Notes under the pieces: generated by a model
Seen by the model: only the letters and a program-made list of their open reading frames with translations
The model's database searches: none
Told to the model about the DNA's origin: nothing
Assembly: GCA_963978895.1 (NCBI GenBank)
Contig: OZ022242.1
Location: 19,756,477-19,820,476 of the forward strand
Direction of reading: 5' to 3'
Length of the DNA stretch: 64,000 nt
DNA from: Erpobdella octoculata
Lineage: Eukaryota; Annelida; Clitellata; Hirudinida; Erpobdellidae
Program-made: the position numbers and the translations under genes
Part shown: piece after piece, positions 34,500 through 47,495 of the stretch
Numbering within the stretch: position 1 is the first letter of the stretch
How the letters are laid out: the number at the start of each line of letters is the position of its first letter

Positions 34500-37400
34500 G
34501 TGGGAGGGTGGATGGGTGGGTGGGTGGATGGATGGATGGATGGATGGATGGATGGATGGATGGATGGATGGATGGATGGATGGATGGATGGATGGATGGA
34601 TGGATGGATGGATGGATGGATGGATGGATGGATGGATGGATGGATGGATGGATGGATGGATGGATGGATGGATGGATGGATGGATGGATGGATGGATGGA
34701 TGGATGGATGGATGGACGGATGGACGGACGGACGGAGGGACGGACGGGTGGACGGACGGACGGACGGATGGACTAATTGACGGAAAAACGGATTGACATT
34801 ATGAGTTAATAATTTAAATGAGTGATTGTTACCTGGAAAAACAAATAAACACAAACACGTGTTTTACTTTTTATAGAAACCGCTCAAAGGTGATCAGCTT
34901 TCTATGGTCGTCAGTTCCTCGGCCGCTTTTCGAGAATCAAACGGAAGTGCCTATGCTCTTGGCAGCTGCTCTACCAGATCCGGCCATTTTGAATTATCTT
35001 GTTACTTCTCTCGGAGCAGACGTCAACCACGTCTACACTTTCGGTAACCCAAAAAAGCGCAAGCAATCAACATGTTTAATTACAGCTGTCCGCAGAAGCT
35101 CGTACGCAGTGGTCAGTTACCTCTTAAATATTGGCTGTGACCCTAACAGAGCCGACCACAAAGCTCGTACGCCTCTCCACCATGCTGTTAGAAGGTCAAG
35201 AAATTATTTTAAATTATTTCTCTTTTTATAATCAGCTTGCTATACCATAGTATCACATGCATTTCGAACGTTTACAGGGCTGATTTTGCCATGACCAAGC
35301 TGCTTCTTTCTAAAGGATCCAATCACGACAGAATAGACTCGGCTGGCAACACTCCCCTTCACGTAGCTACCTTGTATGGTCATACACAATTAGTCAGACT
35401 TCTGGCGAGAGCAGGAGCAGATCTTTACAAGAAAGGTCATTTTGGTGCCTTGCCCCTACACATGGCAGCTAGAGAGGGACATGCGCACCTTGTCGTTTTA
35501 TACTGCTGCTCTTTAGAAGTCAATCCATGTTTAAAGGTTAACCAAATTGATTTCAAGTGATAATTTTAAATAATAAACAGAAATAACTTCAAATTTGAAA
35601 AACATTTGATAATATCGAAATTATAATGTTTCCTTTTAAGGTTCCTTGCTACGATATTGCTGACTTGTCACCTCTTCATCTAGCTTCTATGCGCGGTCAC
35701 TTTGAAACAGTTAAAGCATTGGTTGAAGACTGCGGTGCATCAGTCGACAGTAGAGATCCATCCGGCAATACAGCTTTGCATTATTGCTTCTTGTCATTCT
35801 ACGATCCTTTAATGGAGGCTCGATCAAAAGAAGACCATGCTGAAACCTGCCGGCTTCTACTTGAGCTAGGAGCTGACCCAAACGCAAGTAACGCCGAAAG
35901 AGAGACACCACTACATTTGGCTTCGAAAAATGGCTACGAAAAAGGTATTGAAACTCTTCTTGTTATGGGAGCTAACTGTGGCGAAGAAGCCAGAAACGCA
36001 GCAGGAAATCGACCAGTTGATTTGTTAGCAGATCAATCAGGAGTTTCGGCCAGCATTCTCAAAACAGCGGCCCGAGACCCGCAAGGATTTCTCAATGAAA
36101 CTTCTGAGGCGCGTTCTCGGAGAGGTCTTAACAGTTCTGCTAATCTTTCATTTGTTAGTTCAAACGGACGTCACTCTGGTCATTTCTCTCAATACGATTC
36201 TCAAATTGATTCTCCTCGATTAGGGATTAGTAATTCGTCACCAAGATTGAGCAGTTTTACTCATGGTCAATTTCGTGGCCGAATCTCGAGCTCTCCTGGC
36301 ATTCTGGCTGATAGTCACTTACCGTCAATGGAATCGATAAACAGATTAAATCATTTTTCTCGTCAGACTTCACAGATTGAAAGATCAATTCGCCGCTGCA
36401 TGGAAAGTGAAGACGATGGCTACCTAGCTCCTCAAGACATTCCATTTATTGACGAAGGATCAACTCATACTGCGGATGAAAATCAGAGAGAATATCGATT
36501 GAATCAGACCGTTCGACCAAAACATGCTGTCAACGCCAACGCCAAAGGCTCCGGTGGATTGAAACGTGATAAAACTCAATATAAAAATCATCTAGCCGCA
36601 AGCCACGAGAGACTTGACGAGGACTGCAGAAGTGAGACCACTGCATCTGGAGACTACCACGGAAATGGTAGGAAAGCTTTATCACTGAAATCTTCTGAAA
36701 ACGGTTCTACGAGCATCTGGGAAGTGACGCCCAACGCTTCAACAATCTCGACTATAACGACTAAGAATAGCGCCAGAAATGGGCTGAAAAAACACAAACT
36801 GACAAACGGGGCCTGCAACTTGTCAAACGTTTTTGAAGAACTTTCAGAAGCCGGTGGTGACAATTACGATGAGCAGAAAAGAAGGAATGATATTCAGAAA
36901 AGTATTAATATGGCTTTGAAAAAAACTAATGTAGGACACAGAACACAATGCATGCCCAAGCTTCACCCTGAGATAAATAACGAAAATAATGATGACGACG
37001 ATAGCTTTGAAGATTATGATTCCTTTGATACTGTGTCATCTGATGATGATGACAACGACCACGTAACAAAAACATTTAACAATAAACTCTCGACATCTCC
37101 AACAAAAGTTGTGCCCAATCAAAAACAAAGTAGACTCAACAGTGTCCCACCTGACTCATCGCCAAACAAAAGATCAACTTCTTCAAGCCACAACTCTGGT
37201 AACTCAAAAAGACGCCGTACCCCTCCTCCTATTCCAGCCAAGCAGCCACCTTACGGCTCAAACCATATTGGCAGTTGCAATCGATTAATCAACGTCGAAA
37301 TAGATGATGACCAGCTCCAAGAGTGGACGATTTTTAAATTTGTTCCAATTTTTCCGCCAAGCAAGCCTACAACGGTTGTACTCAACAACGAAGTGGCTAA

Positions 37401-39849
37401 TGAAGTAATTGAGCTATTTGACAACGATAGATTTTTGAATAAGTTTTCTAAAGAAAATTTCAACATATTGGACTGTGCCAAAAAATATGTGAACATAACA
37501 GAAGATGATTTTCTTATTCACAACTATGAAAACATCAGTCCAGCTCCTGGCTCAACAAAATACGTCTTGAAGCAATGTCGTGATGGAAACAAGCTGGGCT
37601 GGTTTCGAGAAATACTAGAATCTTCATTTACGAATACTAAACATGGTAATGATAATAAGATAACAAATAATAAATCTGGCTCTCCACTGAAGAAAATCAA
37701 CAACAAAAGCAGTGTAAAAAGGCCGCCAGTAGCTGCTAAGCCAGCAAGCATTTGTAGCGAATCGGATAGTTTTATTTCTGCAAGCTCCACTAGCGATAGC
37801 AATGAAATAAATTCTTTTGTGCCAAAAGAAGTGAGGAGAAAAAATCAAAATTTGAAACAACAGGACTCTGGCCAGTCTTTCTCCAAGCAGAAGCTAAACT
37901 CTGCTCAGGCCAAAAAAGGATTTGGTCTACAGAAAATAAACACCATCTCTAACGACACTCGGAAGATGCGACCGGAAAAAAATAACGAATCGAACCGATC
38001 AATAGACAATCTTGACCATTTCTGCACAGAGAACAACGACTATCAGAACTTGGACGATGCAATTGACCTAAAACGGACTGAAAGTCAGCAAAATGTTCTT
38101 GATTGGTTCTCAGTAAATCAGAAATCTTTAAAAATTACTAACCAGGTCAACGGAGAGATGCCACTCGATGCCAGATCGCAATCAGTCAGAGAATCTGTTA
38201 AAATGAAAAATAAATCTTCGAGACCCAAAATGCTCAGTCACGGAATTTACGAGCAGCTGAACGATGATAAAGAATTAGCAAACGAGGTTGGTTCAGTCAA
38301 TGATCACTTCCACAAAAAATCAAAAAAATTCCAACAGATAACCAATAAAATAGTAATTTTTAACAAAGATTCTGAAAATTTAAATTTTACAATAGCTGGT
38401 GGAAATGTATCAGGGATATTGGTGAAATCTGTGCAAGCGGGTTCCGATCCTCACAAGGCCGGGTTGAAAACTGGCGACGAGATCATGGAAATCAATGGTA
38501 GATCAGTTGAGGGTAAGACAAAAGAGGAAGCCTTCAGAATGTTAGAGAAAATAGACGGAAGAATTGAATTGAATGTCAAAGCTAACTCTGAGAATAGAGC
38601 TATCTTCGATAATGGTGACAGGTTTTTTATCCAGGCTTGCTTTGATTTCATTCCAGATGAAAAAGATAAAGCATTTTGCTCTCAGGCAGCCAATAGCAGA
38701 GAGTTAGCAACGGTCAAGCAGGGAGAAATCTTCTGTGTGCTTGACTCCTTGATAGAAAACCTCAACGGTTGGTGGAAAGCGGTGAGAGCAGATTCAAACA
38801 GCAAAAACGAAATTCTCATACCTAACAGAGTCAAAGCTGTAGCCGTTATGGCAAAAACCTTAATAGACTTGGATGCCTCTGCCGAGAAGAAACAAAAAGG
38901 TTCTTTACTGAAAAGAAGTTTCAGAAGAAACAAGTCAGTTGACATGAGCTCCAAGACAATCAATAGTGAATTTATCAAACCGTACAAGAATGTTATTTTG
39001 GTTCCTCCAAATGTAAAAAGGCCGGTTTTTATATCTGGACTCTTTTCGGAAGCGGTTTGCCGACGTTTAATCACAGAATCTCCTGGACTTTTTGAAATAC
39101 CTGATAAGATAGTTGAAGTTGGTCGTTTTGTTCAGGACGTAGCCAACTATCAAAGTGGTGGAACCGGTTCTTTGCAAAAGTCGGTTAGTAACAGCTCGCT
39201 GTCACCAGTTGACGTCCAACCGTTAAAAGATATTTCAACCAAAGGAAAGCACGCCATTTGTTGTCTGTCGCCAAAAGCTATTGAATTCATTCGCTGCCAG
39301 AGCGACTTAAATCCTATAGCAATTTTTTTGTCGTCTCCCAACAAGCAAATTATCAGAGATGTTGCTAGCAGTTTGAAAGCTTCAAACTTCGACGCTCGAA
39401 AAGCGTCTGTTGTTAACTCGATGTTTGAAAATTCTGCTCGTTTTGAGAAATACTACTGCCATCTTTTTGACGCCATCTTGCCTTTCCGCTCTGACTCTTC
39501 CTGGTTTTCCATACTAAAAGACACAATTGAAAAAATGCAAGTCATCCCAAAATGGCGAACTGTTGAATTGTTGGACGAAGAAGAAAACGATCACAATGTT
39601 ACCATTGATGAGGGCACGCTGGTTAGAGAAAAAACAGTAAATAAATCGCAAAAACTACCTGAAGATTATAGACACTCCAAAACTACCGACGATCTCCCAG
39701 ATATCCGAAAATACGGATCAAAAGCCAAGTCACAGAGAAAAGGTTTAGTGTCAATGTTCTTCCCCGTTAAACCATCGGAGTCTTTGTCGAGTGTCAACAC
39801 ACCAATTCCAGATACTCCAACCTCATACAGTAGCAGAGAGATACTGTAA
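34304..39849 (+). CDS. Ankyrin-repeat / PDZ-SH3-GUK (ZO-like MAGUK) scaffold protein
   Basis: Exons 34304-34395, 34877-35194, 35278-35536 and 35641-39849 join in phase to give 1625 residues. An in-frame stop 28 bases upstream supports the start. Residues ~5-360 are about eight ankyrin repeats ([40 protein letters not shown]). A long Ser/Asn-rich linker follows, with [11 protein letters not shown] near 747 and [12 protein letters not shown] lies at ~1126-1206 ([30 protein letters not shown]), an SH3 at ~1215-1292, and a GUK-like domain at ~1338-1534 with [20 protein letters not shown]. The PDZ-SH3-GUK unit resembles the third PDZ-SH3-GUK of ZO proteins. The GUK lacks an ATP-binding P-loop, as in ZO, so it is probably a binding module. 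A role at cell junctions is inferred. Confidence 0.92.
34413..34780. repeat. Compound microsatellite (TA)n-(TGGA)n in intron 1 of the ankyrin-MAGUK gene
   Basis: (TA)n at 34413-34496 is followed directly by ~280 bp of (TGGA)n that degenerates to (CGGA)n at the 3' end. The Trp-Met-Asp-Gly frames across it are artefacts. It lies inside the 34396-34876 intron. Confidence 0.95.
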
Positions 39850-39938
39850 CTTTCGCGTTGAATTATTAAAGACAGTTAGATTTTATTTATTGAATTCCAT
39901 TATTTTGTAAATATTTTTTTATGCTCCCCACTTTGTTT

Positions 39939-40026
39939 TTCTGAAAGACCATTTACGTATTGAAAGTTTTTCTGAAAGACCATTTACGTATTGAAAGTTT
40001 TTCTGAACGACCATTTACGTATTGAA
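39939..40026. repeat. Three tandem 31-bp repeats in the 3' flank
   Basis: Unit tctgaaagaccatttacgta plus ttgaaagtttt occurs three times, directly after the ankyrin-MAGUK stop codon, probably in its 3' UTR. Confidence 0.85.
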
Positions 40027-41179
40027 ATTTATTATCTATTTTTATATGCAGTTTTTATTTATTGTTGAAACCATGACGTCATACGCTTTATTATTGTTGT
40101 TGTCTACCAATTCCATCAAGCCTTGCATCTGTATATCTGTTAATTTTTCATACTCAGTAGAATTCTTTTCTTTTTTAAATAGATTTTTTATTCCAACAAA
40201 TTATATTGTGGTTATGTGTAAGTTTATTGTGTGATGACATAAAATTCCAGTCCTTACTCCTGACCGACTAGCAATCAGTGTCATCCTAGGTAATCATCAA
40301 TTTTATTCTGTCCACGTTCCAATCTGAAACTTCATTAAAACTGGTTCTATTTTACACGTTTTACTGTACTTCATATAATTCAGAGTTGATACTGCTTTGT
40401 ACTCAGGGTTTTTATTGAATTTTAATTTATTTGTGAAGTTAAAGTTTGATGCAGAATATATCAAGATCTGGAAAAAAACATTGTTTATTGAAACAGGTAA
40501 TCTTATAAAACTGCACACTTACACATTAAAACAATTTTCTACAAATATTAAAACATATTTCTACAAATATAAAACAATTTCATTATCAAATAAAAAAACA
40601 AAACAATTATTTCACAAAAAATAATCACAATCAGGACAGAAAACAAAAAATTATCTGGTACAATTGTTAGAATATGCATGCGGACTTATATACATTATCT
40701 GTACACAAACAATAAACATACATACATGCATACATACATACAAACATACACGCACATATAACTAGTAACAAAGCTTAACTACAGCCACTACTAACAACAG
40801 AGAATATGAAAAAAAGAGAGAGAGATTGAAGCATATATAGACAGAAGAACAGAGTGATATAAGCAAATTAAAAGATTATTTGGCTAAAAAACAAGTGCAA
40901 ACAAAACTTCCTCCAACAAAAACAGCTTAAAAAGCAAGAGTTCAAAGAGCAGTTAGCCCAACAAAACAAACGAAAATACATTCACAACAAAAATACTTAA
41001 TTTTGGAATATTTATCCACCATTTATATAAATTCCTGGATGAAAATCTTTCTGGCAACCATTCCAACCATCACTAACGGCCAAGTCATTACCTCTGTAAC
41101 ATCTCCTCTCACTCAACCTACACGATACAACTTCTCCACTTCCACAACATGAAACATTTCAGGTTGTAAGTGACCAGGG
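40027..41179. other. Intergenic/3' flanking DNA
   Basis: AT-rich, with a degenerate cata-type microsatellite around 40710-40760. The two flanking genes converge here. No exon was seen. Confidence 0.45.
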
Positions 41180-42102
41180 TCAAACTTTTCCCATCATCTC
41201 GAGAACCAGAGCATTCATTTTAACGTTCCCCTCTAACGAGAGACTGAGAAACATCTCGGCCGCATGAGCAGATATCGTTCTGAGCGAGGGAAGACGAAGA
41301 AGGAGCCGCCCGTAACGTCTCGGCTCTTTCGAATGACGAGTGGCAGCATAATGTTGCAGGCAATCGAGCAGTCGTGTCTGTAAAAGTGTCACTGATTTTT
41401 TGTCTTTCAGGCCACTGGCATCTGTCCAGAGAAGAAAGAAAAAAAACACTTTTAAATGATGTACAGAAAATAGCAAACAATCGTTAGTTAACATTTTTAA
41501 TTGCATGTTTAAAACTTGAGTCAACTCCTTTTTGCTAGAACTGCAGATGATGACAATAGAACAGTATAAGAACGAACAATAAATATAACTACTATAAGGT
41601 ACATTAAGAATTAGCCTAATTATCATAACTCATAATATCAAACTCAAAAGACAACATTATCATTATCATTATCAACACACCTGGGTAAGTAAGAACAATA
41701 GCATTGAGAATGGCAAACTCAGCAGCATCAATATCAGTGAAGCGTAACCTTGAAATGAACTCGAGTGTAAACTTTATAAGGTCTTGACCTAGCCCCATGC
41801 TTGAACACTTATCAAGGGGTATCTCCAAGCCCTCTGTAAACTTTACAGACCCCTTGCATCCTAATGACCTAAGGTAATGAATAGAACGTAATGATACAAT
41901 TTTGCAGTTGTAATAAGATGATATCTATATATATATATATAAAGCTCGTGACGGTGTTTGTGTCCACACTCCTCCGAAACGGCTGAACCGATTTTCATGA
42001 AATTTGTTGTGTACGTTTGGGAGTTCTGAGGATAGGTACACGTAAGCCATTTCGGAGGAATTTATATATAATATATAGGACAAACTCACAAACAGACAAA
42101 CT

Positions 42103-42170
<68 letters not shown>

Positions 42171-45100
42171 GGCATTTCCCTTTATTCTACCTTAGCAAGC
42201 GGGAACAGAGAGCAAGCGGGTCAACTCCGTCTTGCTAGCCAGTCCCAAACCTGGATAAAGGAGGAGGGACAGTTGAAAAGATCAAATATGATCTACGACA
42301 GGAAGTACTTAGGTGCTTCCTACACAGCCATTACAGTCTTAAAAAATCTGGTGTAAAGGACTATAAACTATTATGAAAAAAAAGAACAAGCGGGAACAGG
42401 AGAGCAAGCGGGAACGAGAGAGCAAGCTGGAACAGGAGAGCAAGCGGGAACGAGAGAGCATGCGGGAGCGGAAGAGCAAGTTGGAACGGGAGAGCATGCG
42501 GGGAAGGATTGACATTGATTTTTTTAAATTGCCATAATTTTGTACATTAAACTTTTAATAAGAAAACCAAAATAATTTATTAGGCAAAACAACGTTTGCT
42601 GGGTCAGCTAGTTTCACTATAATAATGGCAATTGTTTCTGGATTAAAGAATTACTACTAGAAAAAATATGTCAATTAAAATTTTTAAGAAATAAAAAATA
42701 AACCTGAAAGCCAGTCGAAGGACATTGAGTTCCATAAAAGAAGATTTAAGAAGTGCAATCTGGTCTTGCAGTACGAGGTTTCGAAAACCTGGAAAGAGAG
42801 AAAATTAATCACTAATGTGAACAATTTAAAAAAAAAAATATCACTATTTTTTGAAAAAATTATTAATGTTTTCAGCAACGGACTTTTTGGCTGTGCTCCC
42901 AGCCGGAAAAATGGCGTTCTATGGTGGTTTTATGCATTTTTATACTGTGGGGGTTCAAGCCGCTGTGCCTATATACACACAGGGGGTCTTAAAATGCATG
43001 AGTTGCAATAGGGGGAGGTGTCAAAATAAGTAGTTTATTGTGTACATAAAATATGGATAAAATGAATGAAATATAAATAATATAAACTACACTATAGCTC
43101 TGCATGGCCAGACCAGGCCATCTTACTAAGGTTATCAAAATGGGCCAGGGAGAAGTTAGCACAAACTGGGCTGAGGCTATTGTGCCTAGCCATGAGAGCA
43201 GGGCAAGTTGCTGATGAGCAGGGCCTAAAAGATCGCCTGTGCAAGTCTCTAAACTAAACTACACTACGCAACTAAACCTGGAACTTTCTTTGCCCATTCA
43301 ATGATCAGTCTGAGCTCCATGTAACCAAAATGCATGAGATTATTTACCTCCAGTATGCTGGCCTCATCTATCTGCCCATCCATTGATGCATCTGAAAAAA
43401 TGATTAAAAATAAAAACTATGTTTAATTATACCTGCATGCCATCTACCCTCAATCCTTTACAAACCAATATGTACCATTAATCAAAGGCATGAGATCTGG
43501 TCGGGCTTGTATGAGCTGATTGATGCAGTCCTCGAGGGACTGAAAATCCGGTCCTTCGGCTTCCCTTTTTGGCATTTTACTTTTGTGCTTGCCACCAGGT
43601 GTCCTGTCCTCTCTTACAGCTGAAGAAATTAAGTTAAATATAAAATAATAATATTGCATTGGGAAAAGTTTGAAATAAAATTATTAATTTTTAACATAAC
43701 CAAAAAATAAAGCTTAAGAAATATGACTTAAACTTGCCTTCTTTCTTCATGCCAACCTCAAGGCACTTTTGAAAGCGACAGTACTGGCAATTATTTCTTG
43801 TCAGCTTGAAACAGAATTTATCAACAATTATAATAAAAAATACAACTCTCAAATGCCTGTCACCACAATAAACAATACCTTGTTGACATCGCAGTTCTGC
43901 GACTCCCGGCAGGTGTATGTCATGCCCTTCTGAACCGTCCTTTTAAAGAAACCCTTACAACCCTCACAGCTGAAGGCTGAGTAGTGGAAGCCAGAACCTC
44001 GGTCTCCACAAATCAAGCAGCCAGATGATGTGTCTTGAAACTGCTGTTGTTGTAGTAGCTGCAAGCAGTCACCCGTCCCTGCAGTGGCAGCAAGCATGGC
44101 AGCCGTGGCAGCGTCACAGTTGGTGTAAAAGTTAGAAGTTGTGCTAGCATTTGGTGAACAACCCTGCAATTTTAATTCTAATCAGTGAATGGATGTGATG
44201 GAAAAAAAGGATTTTCATCCAAAAGATGGCAGTAATGATAATTGATAAAAAAAAAAGTAATGATGGTGCAGTGGCATAGCGTAGGTCTAGGCAGCCTGGG
44301 ACAAGCGGACCAAATTCGCTGCCCCTTTTAGATGGTTACAGTTTTCCAGAAAAAATTGTCAATGACTCGGTTGAAACTTAATCAACTTTTGACGACCAGA
44401 TAAGGTCAAATTATAATGTTTATTCAAGATATTATCACTTTTTTGAAATGTTGCTACCATAAACATTTTTTGCTTTCCCCTAAAAAGTGCAGCCTGAGGC
44501 CTTCCTCTTTCTGCCCCCCCCTGCTATGTCACTGTGATGATAATATTATTGACAAAATAATAATAATTATTATAATAATGTCCTATCTTAAAGTTAATAA
44601 AATGTTTGATAACAAATAGAGTTTTGATGGCAATCACAGTTTGAAACACACAACATTCTGTCGAGGAGATTCTGTTTGGGAATCAGATTCATTCCTCCAA
44701 AACTGAGCTATTTTATGTGCATATGGTGAGCACTTTCCATTGGACAAGCCATTTATTAGCATCACCCTCCCACCTACCTGTTAGTAGCTAACCTGAATCA
44801 TCCCATCATCATCTTCATCATCCTCATCACCATCTTCTTCATCATCTTCTACTGAATGCTTTGGATGTCTTTCATTATCAATAAGTCTATCCCTGACAAG
44901 CTGCTTGATGACCTCTGATCCTTCGGATGACCTCTTCTGACCTCTCTGTTGGTCTGGCCTGATTATGTAAACTATCTTACCAGAATCTAGGCCTGCCTGC
45001 TGTAGTTAAAAATAAAAACCAACTTTTAATGAATATATTTCAGTTAAATAAAAAATTTTTAATGACGTTATTAAAATTGCAAACAATTTAATGATGAAAT

Positions 45101-45693
45101 AAGTTCCATTAAAAAAATCAAGCAGTCAATGTGGACAAAATAAGTTCAGTTAAAAATTTGCATCTCTGCAAAACAATCTATAAAATACACCTCGAAGCAT
45201 AAAATATTTAGTCTTTATTCAATAGCTTAACTATATTAAATAAATAATATAATAATAATAAATAAATAAATAATAATAAAGCAAAGATTCTTCTGTGGAA
45301 TAGTAGTAAATCCCTGGAATGAACTGAGCAATGAGCTGTCTCCGTGGAATCACTGGAAAGCTTCAAGACAAGGCATGGATCGATGGGATATTAAAATATT
45401 ATGAGGTGGTTTTTCACACAAATTTATAATCCTAAACCACCTTAAGCCCGGTTAATTATTATTATATTATATTATAATATTATAATGTTTAATTAATTAA
45501 TATTCTAAAAATTCATCAAAAAGAACTTGTGATGGGAAAACCTGCAAATTGGAAATGGGATTTTCAGCAATATTCTGACAACCAGTTCTGTTGTTTCTGA
45601 TGAAATGGTTTGATGGTGGTGGTACCAGAGATGTCTGATCAACTGAATCTCTCAAATCCTTGTCACTGTGGTCTACGATCTCTTCTGTTTCAA
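41180..45693 (-). CDS. Nuclear hormone receptor (partial 5' end)
   Basis: Nine minus-strand exons join in phase: 45542-45693 (probable), 44793-44999, 43879-44163, 43738-43804, 43476-43619, 43278-43391, 42704-42788, 41681-41868 and 41180-41421 (stop). They give at least 493 residues; the first exon is not found. An acidic N-terminal stretch precedes a two-finger DNA-binding domain: C-x2-C-x13-C-x2-C, then C-x5-C-x9-C-x2-C, P-box CEGCKG. The extension [10 protein letters not shown] resembles NR6/NR5 receptors. The ligand-binding domain carries the signature [20 protein letters not shown] and helix 12 LVLEMM (phi-phi-x-E-phi-phi). The usual GxHYG of finger 1 reads GFHYS. Subfamily is unresolved. 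It should act as a nuclear, DNA-binding transcription factor. Confidence 0.9.
41930..42170. repeat. Dispersed repeat with (TA)n/(CA)n, in a nuclear-receptor intron
   Basis: The motif aacggctgaaccgatttt near 41979 and the rc-actagctgacccagc motif at ~42598-42612 are widespread in invertebrate interspersed repeats. Between them are (CA)n (42104-42130) and (TA)n (42130-42163) and the SINE at 42222. Confidence 0.5.
42222..42383 (+). mobile_element. SINE-like retroposon, copy 4
   Basis: Plus-strand copy (tagccagtcccaaacctgga ... ggactataaactattat plus A-tail), antisense to the nuclear receptor and inside its 41869-42703 intron. It lies within a gagcaagcggg repeat, so caagcggg on both sides may be target duplication or just the array. 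Confidence 0.75.
42384..42505. repeat. Minisatellite, gagagcaagcgggaac unit
   Basis: About seven imperfect copies; similar units precede the SINE at 42195-42220. Confidence 0.75.
44269..44532. mobile_element. Short hAT-like MITE in a nuclear-receptor intron
   Basis: Left end cagtggcatagcg and right end gctatgtcactg form an inverted repeat. Flanks tgatggtg and tgatgata match at six of eight positions. No coding sequence. Confidence 0.6.
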
Positions 45694-45890
45694 CTTTAGT
45701 GATACATTTTTATGTTATGTTAAAAGTTACTCATTCAACTATATATTGCAGAAAATTTACTTTAAATTTTGATTTATAAGTCAAAAGACATTTATCATTC
45801 ATATAATTCTACTACCTCATCAAATCAGGAAGCAATATTGGTACATTTTATTTCTATAAAAAAACAAACTACGATTTTTATGCTAATTAA

Positions 45891-47495
45891 TAAGCTTCTG
45901 CGTCCCGTTATTTTTTTTTGGAACGATACGATACGATTTCTGAAATTTGTCTCGAATTAAACGATACGATACGAGACGCCTCGATCAATAACGAGGCGAT
46001 TTCGATACGATATCGGGATCTCGACTGAAGTGGAAATTTTGTCTCAAATAAAACGAGATAACATAGAATGATGAACTATACGCGACAGACAAAATTAATA
46101 ACTACATTAAAGGAATTCATTGAACAAAAATATATAAATATTAAAAAATTTATAAATTTATAAAAATTTACCAAATTTAATTTTTTTTACAACTTGAAAT
46201 AAGTTTCATTTGTTTAGTTTCGGTATTTGTCTAAATTTAGAGTCTAAATAAAACGCTACCGCCGATAGTAAGTATTTATTTAGTTCGCATTATGCGGTAG
46301 TTTATCAATTTAATTAAATGATTTTACTTGCTGATGAAAAGAAAAATTAAAATTATTTTTTCCAGTAACTGAAAAGAAGAAAACCTTCTAGCACACCAAA
46401 AGAACGACAATTTTAGGCAATTCAATAGTGAAAGTGGAAAAACCAATGGAGATAGAAATAGATTGCAGATTACTGAGATTGAGATTACTAGATTACTAAG
46501 ATTAGATTAAAATGATACTGTTTCCTGCAATCTATGCATCTGGCAAGATTTACTTCTACATCCCTGTCATTGACTTTCTGCATGACCGTCTCTTCCTCAA
46601 AGTACTCCCAGATTTGACCCCGGTTACGCGGCATGATGACAAACACGAGAAAGTGCCTCTATGCAAGAATTAAGAAAGTGAAGAAAACCCAGCGGGTTTA
46701 TTTATAGGCAATGGCGAATGCGGTTAGCAATAGCAAGAAATAAGCTGAGAAAGTTTCGAATTCCAGCTGCAGACGACGTGCACACTACGGGTAGCACACA
46801 CATACTCACACACAACCAAGAATATAATCGAGATTATAATGATATATCTTAGATGAGCTACTATTACGGTCAATTACGGATATCGAAACACTAAAATAAT
46901 CATTCTAATTCTATGTAACAAATTTGAAAAAAATAAGTTTATGAAACAGACTAAACCAAAACATAAACATAGAATGATCATTACTATTACATTACTCATT
47001 ATTCTCATTAATAATAATAGTCATCGATGTCAGCGAGTACGATTGCCTTTTAGCATCAGTAGTACGCAGAGGTCGACTAGCAGCCTAAGAGGGGCGTGGC
47101 TTTTTTGCTGCCGGTTCCCAGACTAAAAATAGTAAATAATGGGGCTACAGGCTGTCAGGAAAACCGAATTTAAAGTGGGGATGATAATAGTTTTAAACTT
47201 CTGTCAATAAGTAGATTAATTAATCAATGTTGATGAATCGATTGCAAATATTCACAGTTGTGACAATCGTTAATTAAATATGTATGACTTTCGTTATTTA
47301 TTGGAAAATATTTTTAAAAAATCTCGGTATTTCTTTCGAGACTTTATACGAGAACCAAATTTAAGTCTCGCTATTTTATTTCGATAGGAGACTTCTTCCG
47401 CAGGCTGTATCGTTTCAATGGCGATACAGGATCTCCCGTATCGTTTTTAAATCTCGATTGAATTCGAGATAACGATATCGGGACGCAGATGCTTA
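45891..47495 (-). mobile_element. hAT-like element with a BED-finger remnant
   Basis: Ends TAAGCTTCTGCGTCCCG and CGGGACGCAGATGCTTA are inverted repeats with one mismatch. They are flanked by perfect 8-bp duplications ctaattaa (45883-45890 and 47496-47503). Sub-terminal sequences are full of 'cgatacgata/tctcg' motifs. The minus strand at 46634-46500 begins MPRNRGQIWEYFEEE and continues to CIDCRK, like the N-terminus of BED-finger hAT transposases. The rest of the transposase is missing. The total is 1605 bp. Confidence 0.88.

Noticed and set aside
34201..34854. Open frames with Trp-Met-Asp-Gly or His-Pro-Ser-Ile repeats
   Set aside because: They result from the (TGGA)n tract inside an intron of the ankyrin-MAGUK gene.
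44190..44270. A CRISPR array or bacterial operon signal anywhere in the window
   Set aside because: The tandem repeats lack unique spacers, and all genes are spliced and eukaryotic.
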